Shown here: positions 1-13,118 of the stretch, piece after piece
Layout: each line of letters opens with the position of its first letter
Numbering within the stretch: the stretch's first letter is position 1
From: Azadirachta indica
Taxonomy: Eukaryota > Streptophyta > Magnoliopsida > Sapindales > Meliaceae
DNA: 64,000 nt
Reading direction: 5' to 3'
Assembly: GCA_022749755.1 (NCBI GenBank)
Contig: CM040447.1
Coordinates: 14,054,087 to 14,118,086 of the forward strand
The notes under the pieces: model-generated
Told to the model about the DNA's origin: nothing
The model's input: only the letters and a program-made list of their open reading frames with translations
Databases searched by the model: none
Program-made: the position numbers and the translations under genes

Positions 1-393
1 TTGTGATATAACGCCATATTATTGAGTCTTGATTGAACCATCTTGAAAATAATTATGTGGCATGTATTGCCATTAGCTGTAAAGCCTTACATGTTGGGTG
101 TCTGTAGGTTTATTTTCCTGATGGAAGATGCAAATATCCTTGGTAATTAAACTGTATTCAAATGCAATCCTGTAACATCAAGAAGTTCATATTTGGATGC
201 TGATATCTGCTAATGGAATATTTTAAAGCAAAATTTTCTGCTATTTTTTGTTTTCAACTGTATTCATGCTTTTTGCCAAACAATTAGGATTTTCTTTTTT
301 TGGGTTTTTTGCTGTATTTTATGTCATCCTTGCCCTCTGCAATTTTAGTTAATCTGCAGAGCTCCTTACATGTGGTTTTTAAATGATTTCCAG

Positions 394-1098
394 GTCCTGC
401 ATGGTGCAGAGAGGGGAGAGACTGCTGCCCTGCTGCTTTCACCTTTGCGGCCGGCTTTCAAAGATCCATCAAGTGCTGAAACAACACAGTATGGGAGTCA
501 GTTTACCTTTTTCTTGACTGCCCCTCTACAAGCTTTCTGTCAAATGGTTGGCCTATCCTCTTCAGATCATGATGCTGTGAGTAGTTGGCAAAACCCTTTG
601 AACCTCTTCACAGTTAATTTTTTACAGTTGGTCTTATTTGCTTGTCAGTTCTATTTTCAGGATGCTTACAATGATGCAGAGAACATACTCTCCACTTCAT
701 TCTCTGAGTGGGAAGTCATTCTCTGTACATCAACTAGCTTGGATCTGGTCTGGGCACAAGTTCTATCTGATCCATTCCTAAGGCGTCTTATTCTTAGGTA
801 AATCAAAAAGAGTGGCAATTTTTTGTTGGGTAATTGTTTGTTTTGCTTTTACGATAGAGCTGGGACTATAGTAAATCCAACCCTGCAAAGCCTTGGTGAT
901 TGACCTCCTGGAAAAAATTTGCATGAACAAAAGGCAAAGGGTTTTTGTCTAAACATGATGATAATTTTTGATTTGGACTCTTGTTTATATTTTGGTTATT
1001 GCAGTAAATATATTCTTACGGAATATCATGTGCCTTATGTCCAGATTTATATTGTGCCGATGTGTGCTCTGTCTCTTCTGCCCTCCAGAAGACAGTGA
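394..1098 (+). CDS. 3' terminal exons of a large unidentified plant protein (partial)
   Basis: Three exons can be chained: 394-576, 661-797 and 1005-1098, with GT..AG introns at 577-660 and 798-1004. They read in one frame to a TGA at 1096-1098. The first exon follows a cag acceptor at 391-393, and its product begins VLHGAERGETAALLLSPL. The second gives DAYNDAENILSTSFSEWEVI, and the last ends in a hydrophobic stretch then LLPSRRQ. The piece is about 124 residues with no motif I can name; the earlier exons lie outside the window. A large plant ARM-repeat protein such as RST1 is possible, but that is a guess and I assign no function. The 84-bp first intron is itself open in frame, so a retained-intron isoform is possible. 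Confidence 0.6.
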
Positions 1099-2970
1099 GC
1101 AATATCTGCCTGTTTGCCTGCCCCAACTTCCCAATTCTGTATCTCCAAAGTCAGAAGTTGTACAATCATGTGTCCAGCGTCTTGCAGTTCACCTCGGGGT
1201 TGCCAACTGTTTTCACTTGAGTGACACATAATTAGAACCCTAAATCTTTTGCAAAAATTTGTAATATATGCTGCAGCAATATGGTGGTGAACTATAATTG
1301 ACTTGGAGATAATAGAACTCTGGAAGTGGACCAGTTGGCATTTCCAGGCACTGCAGTGGAATATAAAGGTGATGAAGCTTACTCTGGTAAATTTATAGAG
1401 TATGTCTTGTGTGGTTGCTGCTGCTTGTTTTATTGCTAGTGCAACTTCACTGAGTCGCAAAAGCTTGGAAGCTGAAACCGTATGGTTTGCAGCACTGATT
1501 AGATGTGGGTGTTTGATAATTCAAAGAGTTTGTTTGATCATTGCAGTTTAAATTAATGGTTTAGGGGGGCTGCCCTATTGGTGTATAAGTTGATTGTTGT
1601 TATTTTGGTTGTTAGAGCTGTTACTGTATGGATTACTACTAATTTTTTTGTACCTCTTTGTAAAGGAAAATCAGGTAGTCAAAAATGAAATATATTCTTT
1701 TCCCCACCTTTTTTGACTGCTGAAGTTGCATATCATATCATATAATTCCAGAAGCAGATGACAGAGGGCAGAGCCATTCGTTCAACAATCAGAATTATGA
1801 TGTTATATAGTTGGTAAAATTTGTTGCCCACTTTGGACAAATTTACGCAAAAAATAATTCTGAGCTTTTTAATTTGTCGCGCACCTTTGTTTTAATTTTT
1901 TGTTATTGTATCTTTTAGTTGTTTTAGGAGTTTTTTTTATTGGAAAATTTTCAAATTTTTAGATCTTAGTAATGGAAATATTTGAGTTTATTTCAAAGTT
2001 TATATTATTTCAAATATTCTTGTTTTCTATTTAAAATATTTTTGCTTTATTTTTTATAATATAACTGAAAAATTTATCTAATAATGTCATTCTAAAATAC
2101 TAAAAGATTTAGCCTCCCAGGTCTTGTTTGGGTGGTTAGAACGCACGCTTCTTTCGAGCTCTGTCATGTATAGGGTTATTCTCCGCTATATTGAGAATTT
2201 TTGTACATAAATATGCGGGTTTCTTTTGCACCATGTGTCCCAAGAATTTTGGGCTATATTACAATAGGTTATATTTAAACTCTTCGTAGATCTTTGGTTC
2301 TAATATTAGTAAACTTTTAATTGTAATACTAATAGATATTGTTATATTAAAAAAAATATATTGAAAGATTTTTCATAACAATTAAAACAACCAATAAATA
2401 TTTATTAAAAGAATTTTAAAAAATTTATTTGGAGAAACAAAAATTAAAGCTCCTATGTTAAACAAATTTGAGCACATTCATTTCTTTTTGAAAATGGGTG
2501 GGAAAAGTCTTTGAAAGTTAAAAATGATAACCAATTAAGCATAGAAATTTTGAAAGCCTAGTCTATTAAGAAGCCTCTTCAATATTAACAAATAATATTC
2601 TGATTTATTGTTTTGAGAAAATTAGGGACAAAAATATTATTACTTATATAAAAATTATTGAAAAATTTAACGAGAGAAAAAATTTCTGTTAAAATATGTA
2701 CAAATTTAGTTCATTCATTATTATTCAAAGGAAACAGTCAAATTGAATTAATATTACGTTATATATGTTATTCATATCTATTTGGATGATGATATTTTTT
2801 TTTAAAAGGTAAAAATTTTAAAATTTAATGTAATTATTTATACGAGGACACCTCAGACAATAACTTCCCACTGACTCCGTCCCAGACACGTTTTAATCTC
2901 CTTTAACGGCAATTACTAAACACCAAAACTTTTGCTTCGTTCTATCCAATCAGAACCGAGCATTTAGTAC
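1099..2970. other. 3'UTR and intergenic DNA before histone H3.3
   Basis: The first part (to about 1,700) is probably 3'UTR and downstream flank of the partial gene. From about 1,800 the DNA is AT-rich and without coding potential. A short stretch near 2,110-2,270 is richer in GC and looks weakly tRNA-derived (GGGTGGTTAG, then TTTCGAGCTC about 35 bases later). It is too degraded to call. Confidence 0.5.
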
Positions 2971-2974
2971 TCAC

Positions 2975-2982
2975 GATCCGCG
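2975..2982 (-). promoter_or_regulatory. Plant histone octamer (OCT) motif
   Basis: GATCCGCG here is the reverse complement of CGCGGATC, the octamer typical of plant histone promoters. It sits in the extended context CACGATCCGCG, about 155 bp upstream of the TATA box of the H3.3 gene. A CCAATCAG box lies 25 bases further upstream (2946-2953). Confidence 0.7.
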
Positions 2983-3130
2983 TCTTCATTCTATTACAGC
3001 ATCCTCACCGTCCACTTAACCCGAGAAAACACAATTTATGCTGTTTTTTGCCGTCAGATTTCGTACCGAAGAAGCACACGGATAGCCAATCGAGGCCGTC
3101 CAATCTTCCTTTTCTCGCCCACTCCTTTTC

Positions 3131-3137
3131 TATATAA
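3131..3137 (+). promoter_or_regulatory. TATA box of the histone H3.3 gene
   Basis: TATATAA is followed about 30-40 bases later by the purine-rich leader (from about 3,170) that runs into the 5'UTR intron donor at 3233. Two CCAAT-like motifs lie just upstream (near 3,085-3,105). Confidence 0.7.
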
Positions 3138-3232
3138 ACGCATTAACCACTCCCTTCTACAATCTTTAACACAATCTTCAGAGAGACAGGAAGATCGAGA
3201 AGGAAAGAGAGAGGATTTGAAGAATTTGAGAG

Positions 3233-4174
<942 letters not shown>

Positions 4175-7089
4175 GTGGTTGATTGCCCTGAATGATGGGA
4201 TGAAGGGAAGGTGTAATTTGTTATTTTGTTCACTTGTGTAAGGAGAAGTTGGCTAGTTGTGGCTAGTAGAGGTAGATAGATATAGGATTCCAGTAGTTAT
4301 TAGAAGAATGGCTATGATGCAATCCTGGGCATGATTTGGTGGTGTTAAATTGTCTATTTGTTGTTAATGGGGGGATATGACATGAATTTGTTATAATTAC
4401 TGCCTTTGTGTTTTTGGATATACCATCTGCCACACTAGTGGTGGGTGTTGTTGAACAAATTCTATTATTTTGAATCTAATCTAAGTTTAGTTTGTTATTC
4501 GTTTGCGTCTCTATTAGATTGTCTCAACATATTGGTTCGAAGTAATAACATTTGATATATTGTTTGCGACGGAAATACCCCTTTTGAATGGTGTATTTTG
4601 TAAGACTTGGTATTATAATATCGGAATGACTTTCTTCAGAGGCTACGTGTTGTTGTTGCAATGAGGTTAAACTGCTTTCCTTGTATACGCATTTGTTTGA
4701 GCGTTCTACGGTGACTTGTGGAGTGGTTTTGGCATTGAATCAGTGGCAATCATCTCATCTATCTTTAGTTTCAAACTGCCCCTTGTCTTTTTATGGTGTA
4801 TTGCTGCTAATCCCGTGTACATAATGAGCGACTGTGAAGGGGAAGGGAATCTGTGTGATGAACGGTAAAACTACACCGCCTCGCCTTCTGTGGTCACGGG
4901 TCGGGGTTTTGTTTGGAAACCGGCTGGGTAGGCCGAAATTAATCTCTCTGGTTTTGCTATTCATTTGGTCCCCTGTGGTCCAAGTTCCAGCCTCTTAACA
5001 AATAACGAGGAAAGAACGGGATTACTAATAAACTTTAGGCTTGACCAAGAGCCCGGGCCGGATTTAGGCCCGACCTGCAGTAATGGAAATTCTCGGCCGT
5101 AGGATCAATATTGTTATTTTCACACTCCTATATTTTTCAATATGGTACCAAATAAAATGTACTCTTTACTGGGGGTTTTAATTTGTTGAAACCCAGACCA
5201 GTGATGAACTATTTTCCCATAATGGGGGTTTTGCACTTCAATTTTTGCAGTCTCGCCCCGATTACTATGTACTGTACTGTAGTGCATTGTAGCATCTATG
5301 TTACCGTTTCAGAATAAAAGAAACACCTGGGTCCTGGGAGATGAATTATCACAATTTCTTGCATTTACTTTACCATTATTTTATCTAGAGACGTGAAGAC
5401 TAATTGCGGATGATTCATCAAAAAGTTTTATGGTATCTAACATAAAAGTTTCATCTTTTCAAAATTTACGCATTATTTTTTATGGACTCATATAGTCTTT
5501 TATTCAAATTTCTTCATTAAAGATGTTCAAACTAAAGTAGTATTGTTATGGTTATTGTTTTGAACTTTTTTGATGTCTCGTTCTCATTTAAATATATTTC
5601 CTTATGTATTCAAAAAAACAAATACTATAAATATTTCCTTACATTAATATAATTTTTGTTTAAGTGTATAGGTGAAAATTATTTATAATTTTTGTTTATA
5701 TATATATATATATACAAGTGAAAATTATTTTATTTATATTTTTTATAAAATTTTATTATTTATTTAAAATTTTCAAGAGCACAAAGTTTTGATTATATTG
5801 AGTAAAATTTATGAAACTGTTTAAAATTTAAAAATAAATTTAAAAAAATGCCCAACAGTGTTCAAAATAATTGGCAAATCTTCACATTATTGGAAAAATC
5901 AAAACAAACAAAATTCAAAATTCTTACCTTGGTCTTGTGATGAGATAATTAGGTTATTCGAAATTTTTTATTTATTTGAAGAATTATGACTAAATTAGTG
6001 AAATTAGAGTTAGAATTTAAAAGAATTTGTGGGTGGGTTTATTATTTTAAACAAAATTAGGGTTTAATTGAAAAAAAAAATTAGGAAGATTGGGTTTATT
6101 TGATGAACATAGGTAAATCTTGTGCCAGCAATTTTCCTCGTCAACTCGCTATTGTTTGTGCACTATAGGGAGACCGGCGGATGTGACATCTGTTCTGAAT
6201 CCAACCAATCCGTTGAGGTGGACTTGGTGAATTATAAAGACCACACGTATGTATTATAAAGTTTTTTTATATCTGTTTACTGTTTAGTGTTAAGTTCGGT
6301 GTTATCATACTTCAAAAAAAATACGATGCGCTTTAGTTACAAACTTAAAATTTTTGTCCTAGTGATATGCGTTTAATCTTAAGAAGTGGCGTAAGAGCGA
6401 ATTCATGTGCATTACTGACGTAATACACTAACAATTTCCCTTGTCGACTCGTTGCATATGCATTATAGAGGCCACCACACCCACACGTGTGGACTGCAAA
6501 GCTCTGCGCTTCCATGTGTCAGTTCTTGTCCGAACAGTAAATTGTCCATTTAAAGTAAAAGTTATTATCGTCCATTTAAATTTCAGTTACAATTTTTTTA
6601 TCTTTTATAAAAAAATATGACATTGTAAATTAGCCGCCATATAGGGAAAGGTTTCTATGTACAAGGTCTAGTTAAAGCGCAATTAGATATACTCTTCTTA
6701 ACTAGGGAAGAATGGGAAGGTGATGGCAGTTAAGCGATAACCACTGGTCATTTGAATCAATTTTCAATTTAACTCAGATTGATTACAGCCACTTTTGGTG
6801 TCAAGAGCGAGTTAAATTCCTCTGGAAGTGGTATAGAGGATTTTTCCTGCCTACTAGGATAGGCTGGGTATCTCATAGTATTGTGAGTAGATAGATATCT
6901 TTTTATTCTATAGAAATAATATTCAATAAGCATTTAAATCATACAGTTTAAAAGCACTTGGATTAGCATATGGTCTTTAGCTCTTCTCCTTCATTGAATT
7001 AAGGTTATCATCCCTTTCTAAGAGAATTTATAATTACCCTTTTTTTTTTTTTTTCTCTCTTTTGTCCTATGCTATGTTAGAAAACGCCG
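4175..7089. other. Intergenic DNA between H3.3 and the PPR gene
   Basis: The H3.3 3'UTR probably runs to about 4,450. After that I see no credible gene. A GC-richer patch at 4,850-5,090 contains the phrase GCCCGGGCCGGATTTAGGC, typical of degraded plant repeats. An (AT)n run lies at about 5,698-5,714. Two diverged copies of a roughly 50-bp segment lie at 6,128-6,176 and 6,431-6,476. The last 60 bases before the PPR start hold a T17 tract and are probably PPR promoter/leader. Confidence 0.5.
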
Positions 7090-8976
7090 ATGCTCGTCTA
7101 CCGCTCTTTCCATCAATCCCGTCTTAAACGAATTTTGTTCCCGCCCATAATTCAAATCCCTAAAACATACCTCCACTTTTCGGCCCAAGATGTGTACGTT
7201 AACAATGTCAAGATCGGTGCTTTGGCACGCGCCGGTAACATATCATCTGCCCGCCAACTGTTCGATAAAATGACTACAAAAGACGTTGTTTCCTGGAATG
7301 CCATTATAACTGGCTACTGGAAAAATGGTTTCCTTGAACAATCAAAGAATTTGTTTAAATTGATGCCCGTCAAGAACGTAGTCTCTTGGAATTGCATGAT
7401 TGCCGGCTGTATCGAGAACGAGAGGATTGAGGAAGCCTTTGACTACTTTCAAGCAATGCCCAAGAGAAATACTGCCACCTATAATACAATGATATCTGGT
7501 TTTGTAAAACATGGTCGCATAGAGGAAGCTACCAGGCTCTTTGAAGAGATGCCAAGGAGAAATGTGATATCTTATACTGCAATGATTGATGGGTATATGA
7601 AGAAAGGAGATGTTCATAAGGCTAGGGCATTGTTCGATTACATGCCATGTAAAAATGTAGTTTCTTGGGCAGTGATGATTAGTGGGTACGTTGAGAATGG
7701 CAGGTTTACTGAAGCAAGAGAGTTTTTTTACTGGATGCCAGATAATGACAAAAATGTTGTTGTGGTCACAGCTATGATCACAGGCTTCTGTAAAGGGGGG
7801 ATGGTGGAGAATGCTAGACTTTTATTTGAAGGAATTCGGTGCAAAGATCACGTGTCTTTTAATGCAATGATAACTGGTATGCATCTATGGTGTTAGCAAA
7901 ATTTTGGAAGTAACTGTAAAGGTCTTAAAACTGAATTTATCTTTTTGATCATGAAGGCTTATAAATTTTTTCTATGAAAACTTGATATTCTAGTTGTGCC
8001 TTCTACAATTTGTAGGTTATGCACAAAATGGTCTTGGTGAAGAAGCATTGAGGTTATTTTCAGAAATGCTTCAGACGGGTATGCAACCAGATCAGTCGAC
8101 CTTTGTTTCAGTTTTCACTGCCTGTTCTGCTCTTGCATCTCTTATAGAAGGAAGACAATCTCATGTACTTGTAATAAGAAATGGGTTTGAAACAAATGTG
8201 TCTGTATGCAATGCTTTGATTACAATGTACAGCAGATGTGGGGCCATCCTTGATTCTGAGCTAGCTTTTAGAAAACTATACAGTCGGACCTTGTTTCATG
8301 GAATACAGTCATTGCGGCATTTGCACAACAGGGCCTCTATGAGAGAGCTCTTAGTTTCTTCAGCCAGATGAGATTGAATGGCTTTGAACCGGATGGGATT
8401 ACTTTTCTTAGTTTATTATCTGCTTGTGACCATTCAGGGAAGGTGCATGAGTGCATGGATTTGTTTGAGTTGATGGTAAAAAATTATGGAATTGTCCCTG
8501 GGTCTGAACACTATGCTTGCTTGGTGGATATATTGAGCCGAGCAGGGCAGTTGGAGAAGGTCTGTCAGATTATTCAAAATATGCCATTTGAAGCTGATTT
8601 GGGAGTCTGGGGTGCTGTTCTTGCTGCATGTGGTGCTTACATTAATGTTCAACTAGGGGAATTAGCAGCTACCAAAATCAGGGATTTGGACCCTGAGAAT
8701 CCTGTGGCTTATGTTATGTTGTCCAACATATATGCTGCTGCTGGCATGTGGGAAGAAGTTACAAGAGTAAGGGATCTAATGAAAGAGCAAGGAATTAAGA
8801 AGCAGCGTGCATATAGTTGGATGGAAATTGGTAATGAAGTGCATTATTTCTTGGGAGGGGATTTATCCCATCCAGATACTAGTAAGATTCATTCAGAACT
8901 TAAGAGCATTAGCTTACAAATGAAATCCATGGTTGATATTGCAGAAATTGTTTCATCATGGAGTTTCTCTGATTGA
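7090..8976 (+). CDS. PLS-class pentatricopeptide repeat protein with E domain; frame broken by one base
   Basis: PPR proteins bind organellar RNA, about one base per repeat; PLS members with E motifs usually serve C-to-U editing. Exon 1 is 7090-7876 and exon 2 is 8016-8976, joined inside a Gly codon (ITG|YAQNG). The N terminus is rich in Arg, Lys and hydroxylated residues, which suggests an organelle transit peptide. Repeats follow from about residue 38, with signatures such as DVVSWNAIITGYWKNG and KNVVSWNCMIAG. The C terminus has the E-type motif (YVMLSNIYAAAGMWEEV, then RAYSWMEIG) and no DYW domain. The frame shifts by one base near 8284-8287: upstream reads ..RKLYS, downstream resumes at DLVSWNTVIAAFAQQ. 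Spliced length is 1,748 nt, one short of 583 codons. It could be a pseudogene, a natural truncation, or a sequence error. The downstream part shows no decay, so a recent or technical cause seems likelier. Confidence 0.85.
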
Positions 8977-9956
8977 CATATAACCATAATTGACATGAGT
9001 ATTGGTTACCGGATAAAAGAGCATCTTAGTCAGGGAAGACTAGAACTAATTCAGCTAAATTCCAAAGGATTGTTGGATAGCAGAGGAAAAGTGGGGGCTT
9101 CTCTTCAATGCTGAGAAGAGTACAAAAATTGGTACAAATACCTGATGGATTGGTCATGGAAGCTGGATAGCCAATAGGTTAGATAAACAAGAGATGGTCA
9201 GTGGTTTATGAATGGATGGGGTCTATCTTTCCAACAACAGAATATTGAAGTACTGCTTGTTAATTAAGATTTATCTTTGCTTATCAGCCTATGGTTCATT
9301 GGTTCTGGTGATTTCAGGTTATGCATGCAAAAATAGCCTGACTCGTTAGAATAAATAGAGCCAGCAACAAATCATCTAGACTCAGAGTACGTTTCATGTT
9401 TGGACTACTGTGTTTCTGCTTGACTTTGAAAGCACAATAGAAGTGTTGGTAAATGTCCACTTTTACTAAGCAGCTAATATTCATCGCTTTCCCTACCTCT
9501 TATTCTTAACATGTCATTTTATCCTGGCAGCTGTGAATTCAAAGCCAGAGTACCTTAATCCTGAGCAAACTCAGGGTGTATGTGAGACTGGCGGACAGAG
9601 TTCCAGAGTTAAAATGAAATTATATTTGGATTACGCAGATCCAAAACAAACACTGGGGATCAGAAAAGGCTCATATACAGAGAAATGGTGACCTTGGCTC
9701 TTATTTGTTTGTTCATCTTTCATTTTAGGTGTTAACACTACCAAAGTACTTCATATTGATAAGTCGCTAGCTTTGGATAAGCTGCCAACTGATAATCAGC
9801 TTCCTTATAGGGGTTCCACCTGCCCTCGGTTCATCATTTGTGTGATTATTTTGGTTATAAGTAGAATGACCCTCAACTATTCTTGTATGCACAAATCTTA
9901 TAGCAATGGATTGCAGAGCATTTTAATACGAATTTTCCTATGGTTGGTGATGCTAC

Positions 9957-10064
9957 GCCTGTTTAATCTTCCATGACCAGTAAGTCTTTCAAGGCTGTTT
10001 AATCTTCTATGACCAGGAAGTCTTTCAAGGCTGTTTAATCTTCTATGACCAGGAAGTCTTTCAA
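9957..10064. repeat. Tandem repeat, 3 x 36 bp
   Basis: Three head-to-tail copies lie at 9957-9992, 9993-10028 and 10029-10064. Copies 2 and 3 are identical; copy 1 differs at three positions. The unit includes CTGTTTAATCTTCTATGACC followed by AGGAAGTCTTTCAA. Confidence 0.95.
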
Positions 10065-10461
10065 CAAGTTCTTAATATGTGGTTCACTGAGTGCTGTTTT
10101 CAAACACTCCTAAAGGGTTTTGAGTGTTGTTTTGCTTCGTATTTTTGTTTAAAGTGTGTTATTTTTTGCAGAGATGACCCTTGTAATTATTGCTCTTGAG
10201 ATTGCAGTTTAAGTTTTGCTGAGATGATGGCAATAATCACTGCTCTTCAGATCCCTTTTGAAAAGGGGTTGAAGAATGTTTGGCTCCAATGTCATTCATC
10301 ATTTTTGGTTCCTTATCTTCAAAAATCTGATTACTTTTGTTATGGGCAGTTTATGACTGCTATATATTTTCAAATAATCTATTTCTACTGTGTTGAAGAG
10401 AATCAATTCATTGTTTGATAAATATTATTTTCAAGAGTGTTGAATTCTTAACTTAGTTTTT

Positions 10462-10545
10462 TGTGCATTTGAAAATTCTGTTTTAGAATGTTTTACTAAC
10501 AAAATGATCAAAATGTACATAGTAATGAATAAAAATTAATTGATA

Positions 10546-10580
<35 letters not shown>

Positions 10581-10890
10581 TTGAAAATAATGTATTCTAA
10601 AAATTATAAAATTATAAATATTTTTAAAAAATAAAAAGTAAAAGTAGAATTAAATAATAAAAGCCAACATATTATTTAGGTTTTAATAATTTTATTTTTA
10701 ATTAAAATTAAATTTTAATAATTATTACAAAATTAATTTTGGCTTTTTATAATTTTACCTAGTTATATTTTATATTAAATGTAACAATAAAATTATTTTT
10801 CAAAAGTAAGTCTTTTTATTTCTCAAAATTTAGTGTAGGATGAAATGATTTCATTAAAAATGATTCTGAAATTTTTTTTCAAACACCTAA
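10462..10890. mobile_element. MITE-like element with imperfect terminal inverted repeats
   Basis: The left end reads GTGCATTTGAAAATTCTG and then TTTTAGAATG. The right end, reverse-complemented, reads GTGTTTGAAAAAAAATTTC and then AGAATCATTTTT. The interior is AT-rich and non-coding and includes the (AT)n run at 10548-10577. Size (about 430 bp), inverted ends and lack of an ORF fit a non-autonomous DNA transposon. I could not identify a target-site duplication. Confidence 0.4.
10548..10577. repeat. (AT)n microsatellite
   Basis: About 15 uninterrupted AT units. Confidence 0.95.
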
Positions 10891-12862
10891 AGTGCCTGTT
10901 GCATGTAACAATAAAATTACTTTTCATATGTTAGTTTAACGACGAAGCTATTATTACTTACTCAAATTACCTTTTAATAAAATATATATTTTTGAATTGC
11001 TCTAAATTGTATACAAACTAATGTAGCATAATAGTATAAGATGATGAGATTTGAATAATTAGTTGTGTTAGAAATATAAATTATTATACGAATTTATTCA
11101 TGTGAATTAACATATTAATAAAAATATAGAATTTGTAAGAATATTATAATACTCACAAGTTAGTTTGGAAAGTGATGTAATTTATTAATTTTATATGTTT
11201 ATAATATAAATTATTAAATTTAAACACTTTTAACGGATAAAATTAATTATAATATACATAATTAATATATTATATATACATATGAAATATAATTTAATAT
11301 TAAAAATATATAAATTTTATGACTTATAACTTATATAAAAAATTACGTAAAATTAATGTATAGCTGATTTGTCACATTTAGTAACACCGTTATTGGATAG
11401 CTGGAATTGGAATATGGAGTAGTCTTGTTCATAATTCGTTGGATCATTGTATTACGTCTATTTAATGAATATTAATATAAGAAGTATTTTATTTTATTAT
11501 AGTAATAAAAAATAAATGATGTGATTGCTTTAATATTAGGTGGGAACCGTTGGACAGATCACGATGTCAGCAGTCTAAAAGAAGCCAATAATGAAAAACA
11601 AAGTGTATTAGGACATATCTTGCTCAGATATCTCGGTATAATATATAACCCCATTTGTATGTTTTTTATTTTGTTATATTTTTTAATTCATAAAGAAATA
11701 AAATGTAATAATAATTCAATAAGTTTAGAATATATAATTAAAATATGAGAAAATCATGAGTAGAGTATCACGTGTACTGAATGTAACATGTGATATGTTT
11801 GTGAGAGTCAAAAACTTTGTACGTTAAAAAAAAATTAGTATTAGAAATACAAATATTTTATATAAATTATAGAAAATAAATTTGACATATCATAATGTTA
11901 TTAGTTGTCACAAAGAGTAAATTATTTTCTGTTAATTACATTGATTTTATATTTTTATTAATCAATAAAAAGTATTATTAGATCTTTAAAATATAATCTA
12001 ATATACATTTTAATTTTAATAATTTGAAAATGAATTATTTAACTCTCAATCCATTAAATAGTTTGTATGTGCTTAGAATAAGTACTAGTTTCTTTAAGTC
12101 GGTATAATAAACACTATGTACATAAAAAAATTTGAAGTCTGGCGATGCCAAAAATGACCTACTCTAAATACGAAATTGGCATTAAATATTTGAATTACTA
12201 GAATTAAAATATATATTTCACAATACTTTGGGAACTCATGAGTCGTTTTTTCTTAATAAATAATAGTCATTTTGTTTACAAAAAATTTGTGTTCTAGAAT
12301 TATTTCTAGAAGGTATTATTAGAACATGGGGGTCAAAATGCAAAAAGTAGAAAAGTAGAAGGAGAGGGGTATATTGTCCATTGCAGTAAGTTTGTTTGCT
12401 TTGCATGGCGGCCAGCCAACCAGCCAGGCCGGTAGACGCCAAACACAGAAAAGCCTGGTCTCTCGCATTCTACCATTTGTTGTTTAGCTAAAGATTGCAG
12501 CCGTTGAATCCAAAGAGCTGTCACTTTTTTTCTTATTTTTTAGTGATGATCCCATCAACCTCGGATTTTCCTACACACTCTATCTCTCTTTTCTTTCACT
12601 AAAATTATGTCATTTTCTCCTAAATTTGTGCTCTCCCTATTTTAACTGGTGATTTAATTTCCAACCCAGGTGATATCAGTTTATAGTTGGTAGCTGCTTT
12701 CTTTCTCAGTCTTTTTTAGACCTTTTTTAGCCTCCTTTTGATGGGCTATTTATGTAGATATAGATATGATCAGCTTTGTTTAATTTAATTATTTGTAGTT
12801 GTTGAATGTGTCAACACTGTTTTGATTTTTCTATTTGGGGTCTATTCAAAATGATGTTCCAG

Positions 12863-13084
12863 GAAGAAACGTTTTGATTGGTTGTATCTAAGACCTGCTT
12901 TTCAACGAACTTGGTCAAAGAGAGCTACTCTTCCACGAATATCACGATTGTCCCAGAGGTTAGAACTTTTCTTTCTGCTTTTTCTGTTTGTTTCTTGAGA
13001 AATTGCTTGATTGAATTTTGTTTTGTATATTTAAGATTGGTCTATGTGATGATGATGGATTTTTATGTGATTTTATTGTGGCAG
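12863..13084 (+). other. Probable 5'UTR exon and leader intron of the WEB-like gene
   Basis: An acceptor TTCCAG at 12862 and a donor AGAG|GTTAG at 12958/12959 bound a 96-bp exon. The following intron ends at GGCAG (13084). The exon is open in the frame of the downstream protein (through about 43 codons including the start of the next exon), but I find no in-frame ATG to begin it, so I treat it as leader. Confidence 0.45.
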
Positions 13085-13118
13085 AACTAGAAATCAGTTG
13101 TTTCAAATAGTTTGGGAG

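Larger units (their letters stand above)
8977..12862. other. PPR 3' flank and AT-rich intergenic DNA
   Basis: From 8,977 to about 10,400 the composition is moderate, as in a transcribed but non-coding 3' region. It contains a three-copy 36-bp tandem repeat. From 10,430 the DNA becomes strongly AT-rich and includes an (AT)n microsatellite and a MITE-like element. Short ORFs here have no recognisable product. The leader of the next gene probably starts around 12,550-12,670. Confidence 0.5.

Noticed and set aside
2105..2270. Possible SINE (GGGTGGTTAG and TTTCGAGCTC)
   Set aside because: Boxes are poor matches and no tail or target duplication could be found.
6161..6173. CACTATAGGGAGA matches the core of the phage T7 promoter
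   Set aside because: The upstream half of the T7 promoter is absent and the flanks are ordinary plant-like DNA, so vector contamination is not supported; a 13-base match can occur by chance.
12863..13118. Possible N-terminal coding extension of the WEB-like protein through the upstream exon
   Set aside because: The frame is open but there is no in-frame ATG in that exon or the preceding one; ATG 13119 is the simplest start.
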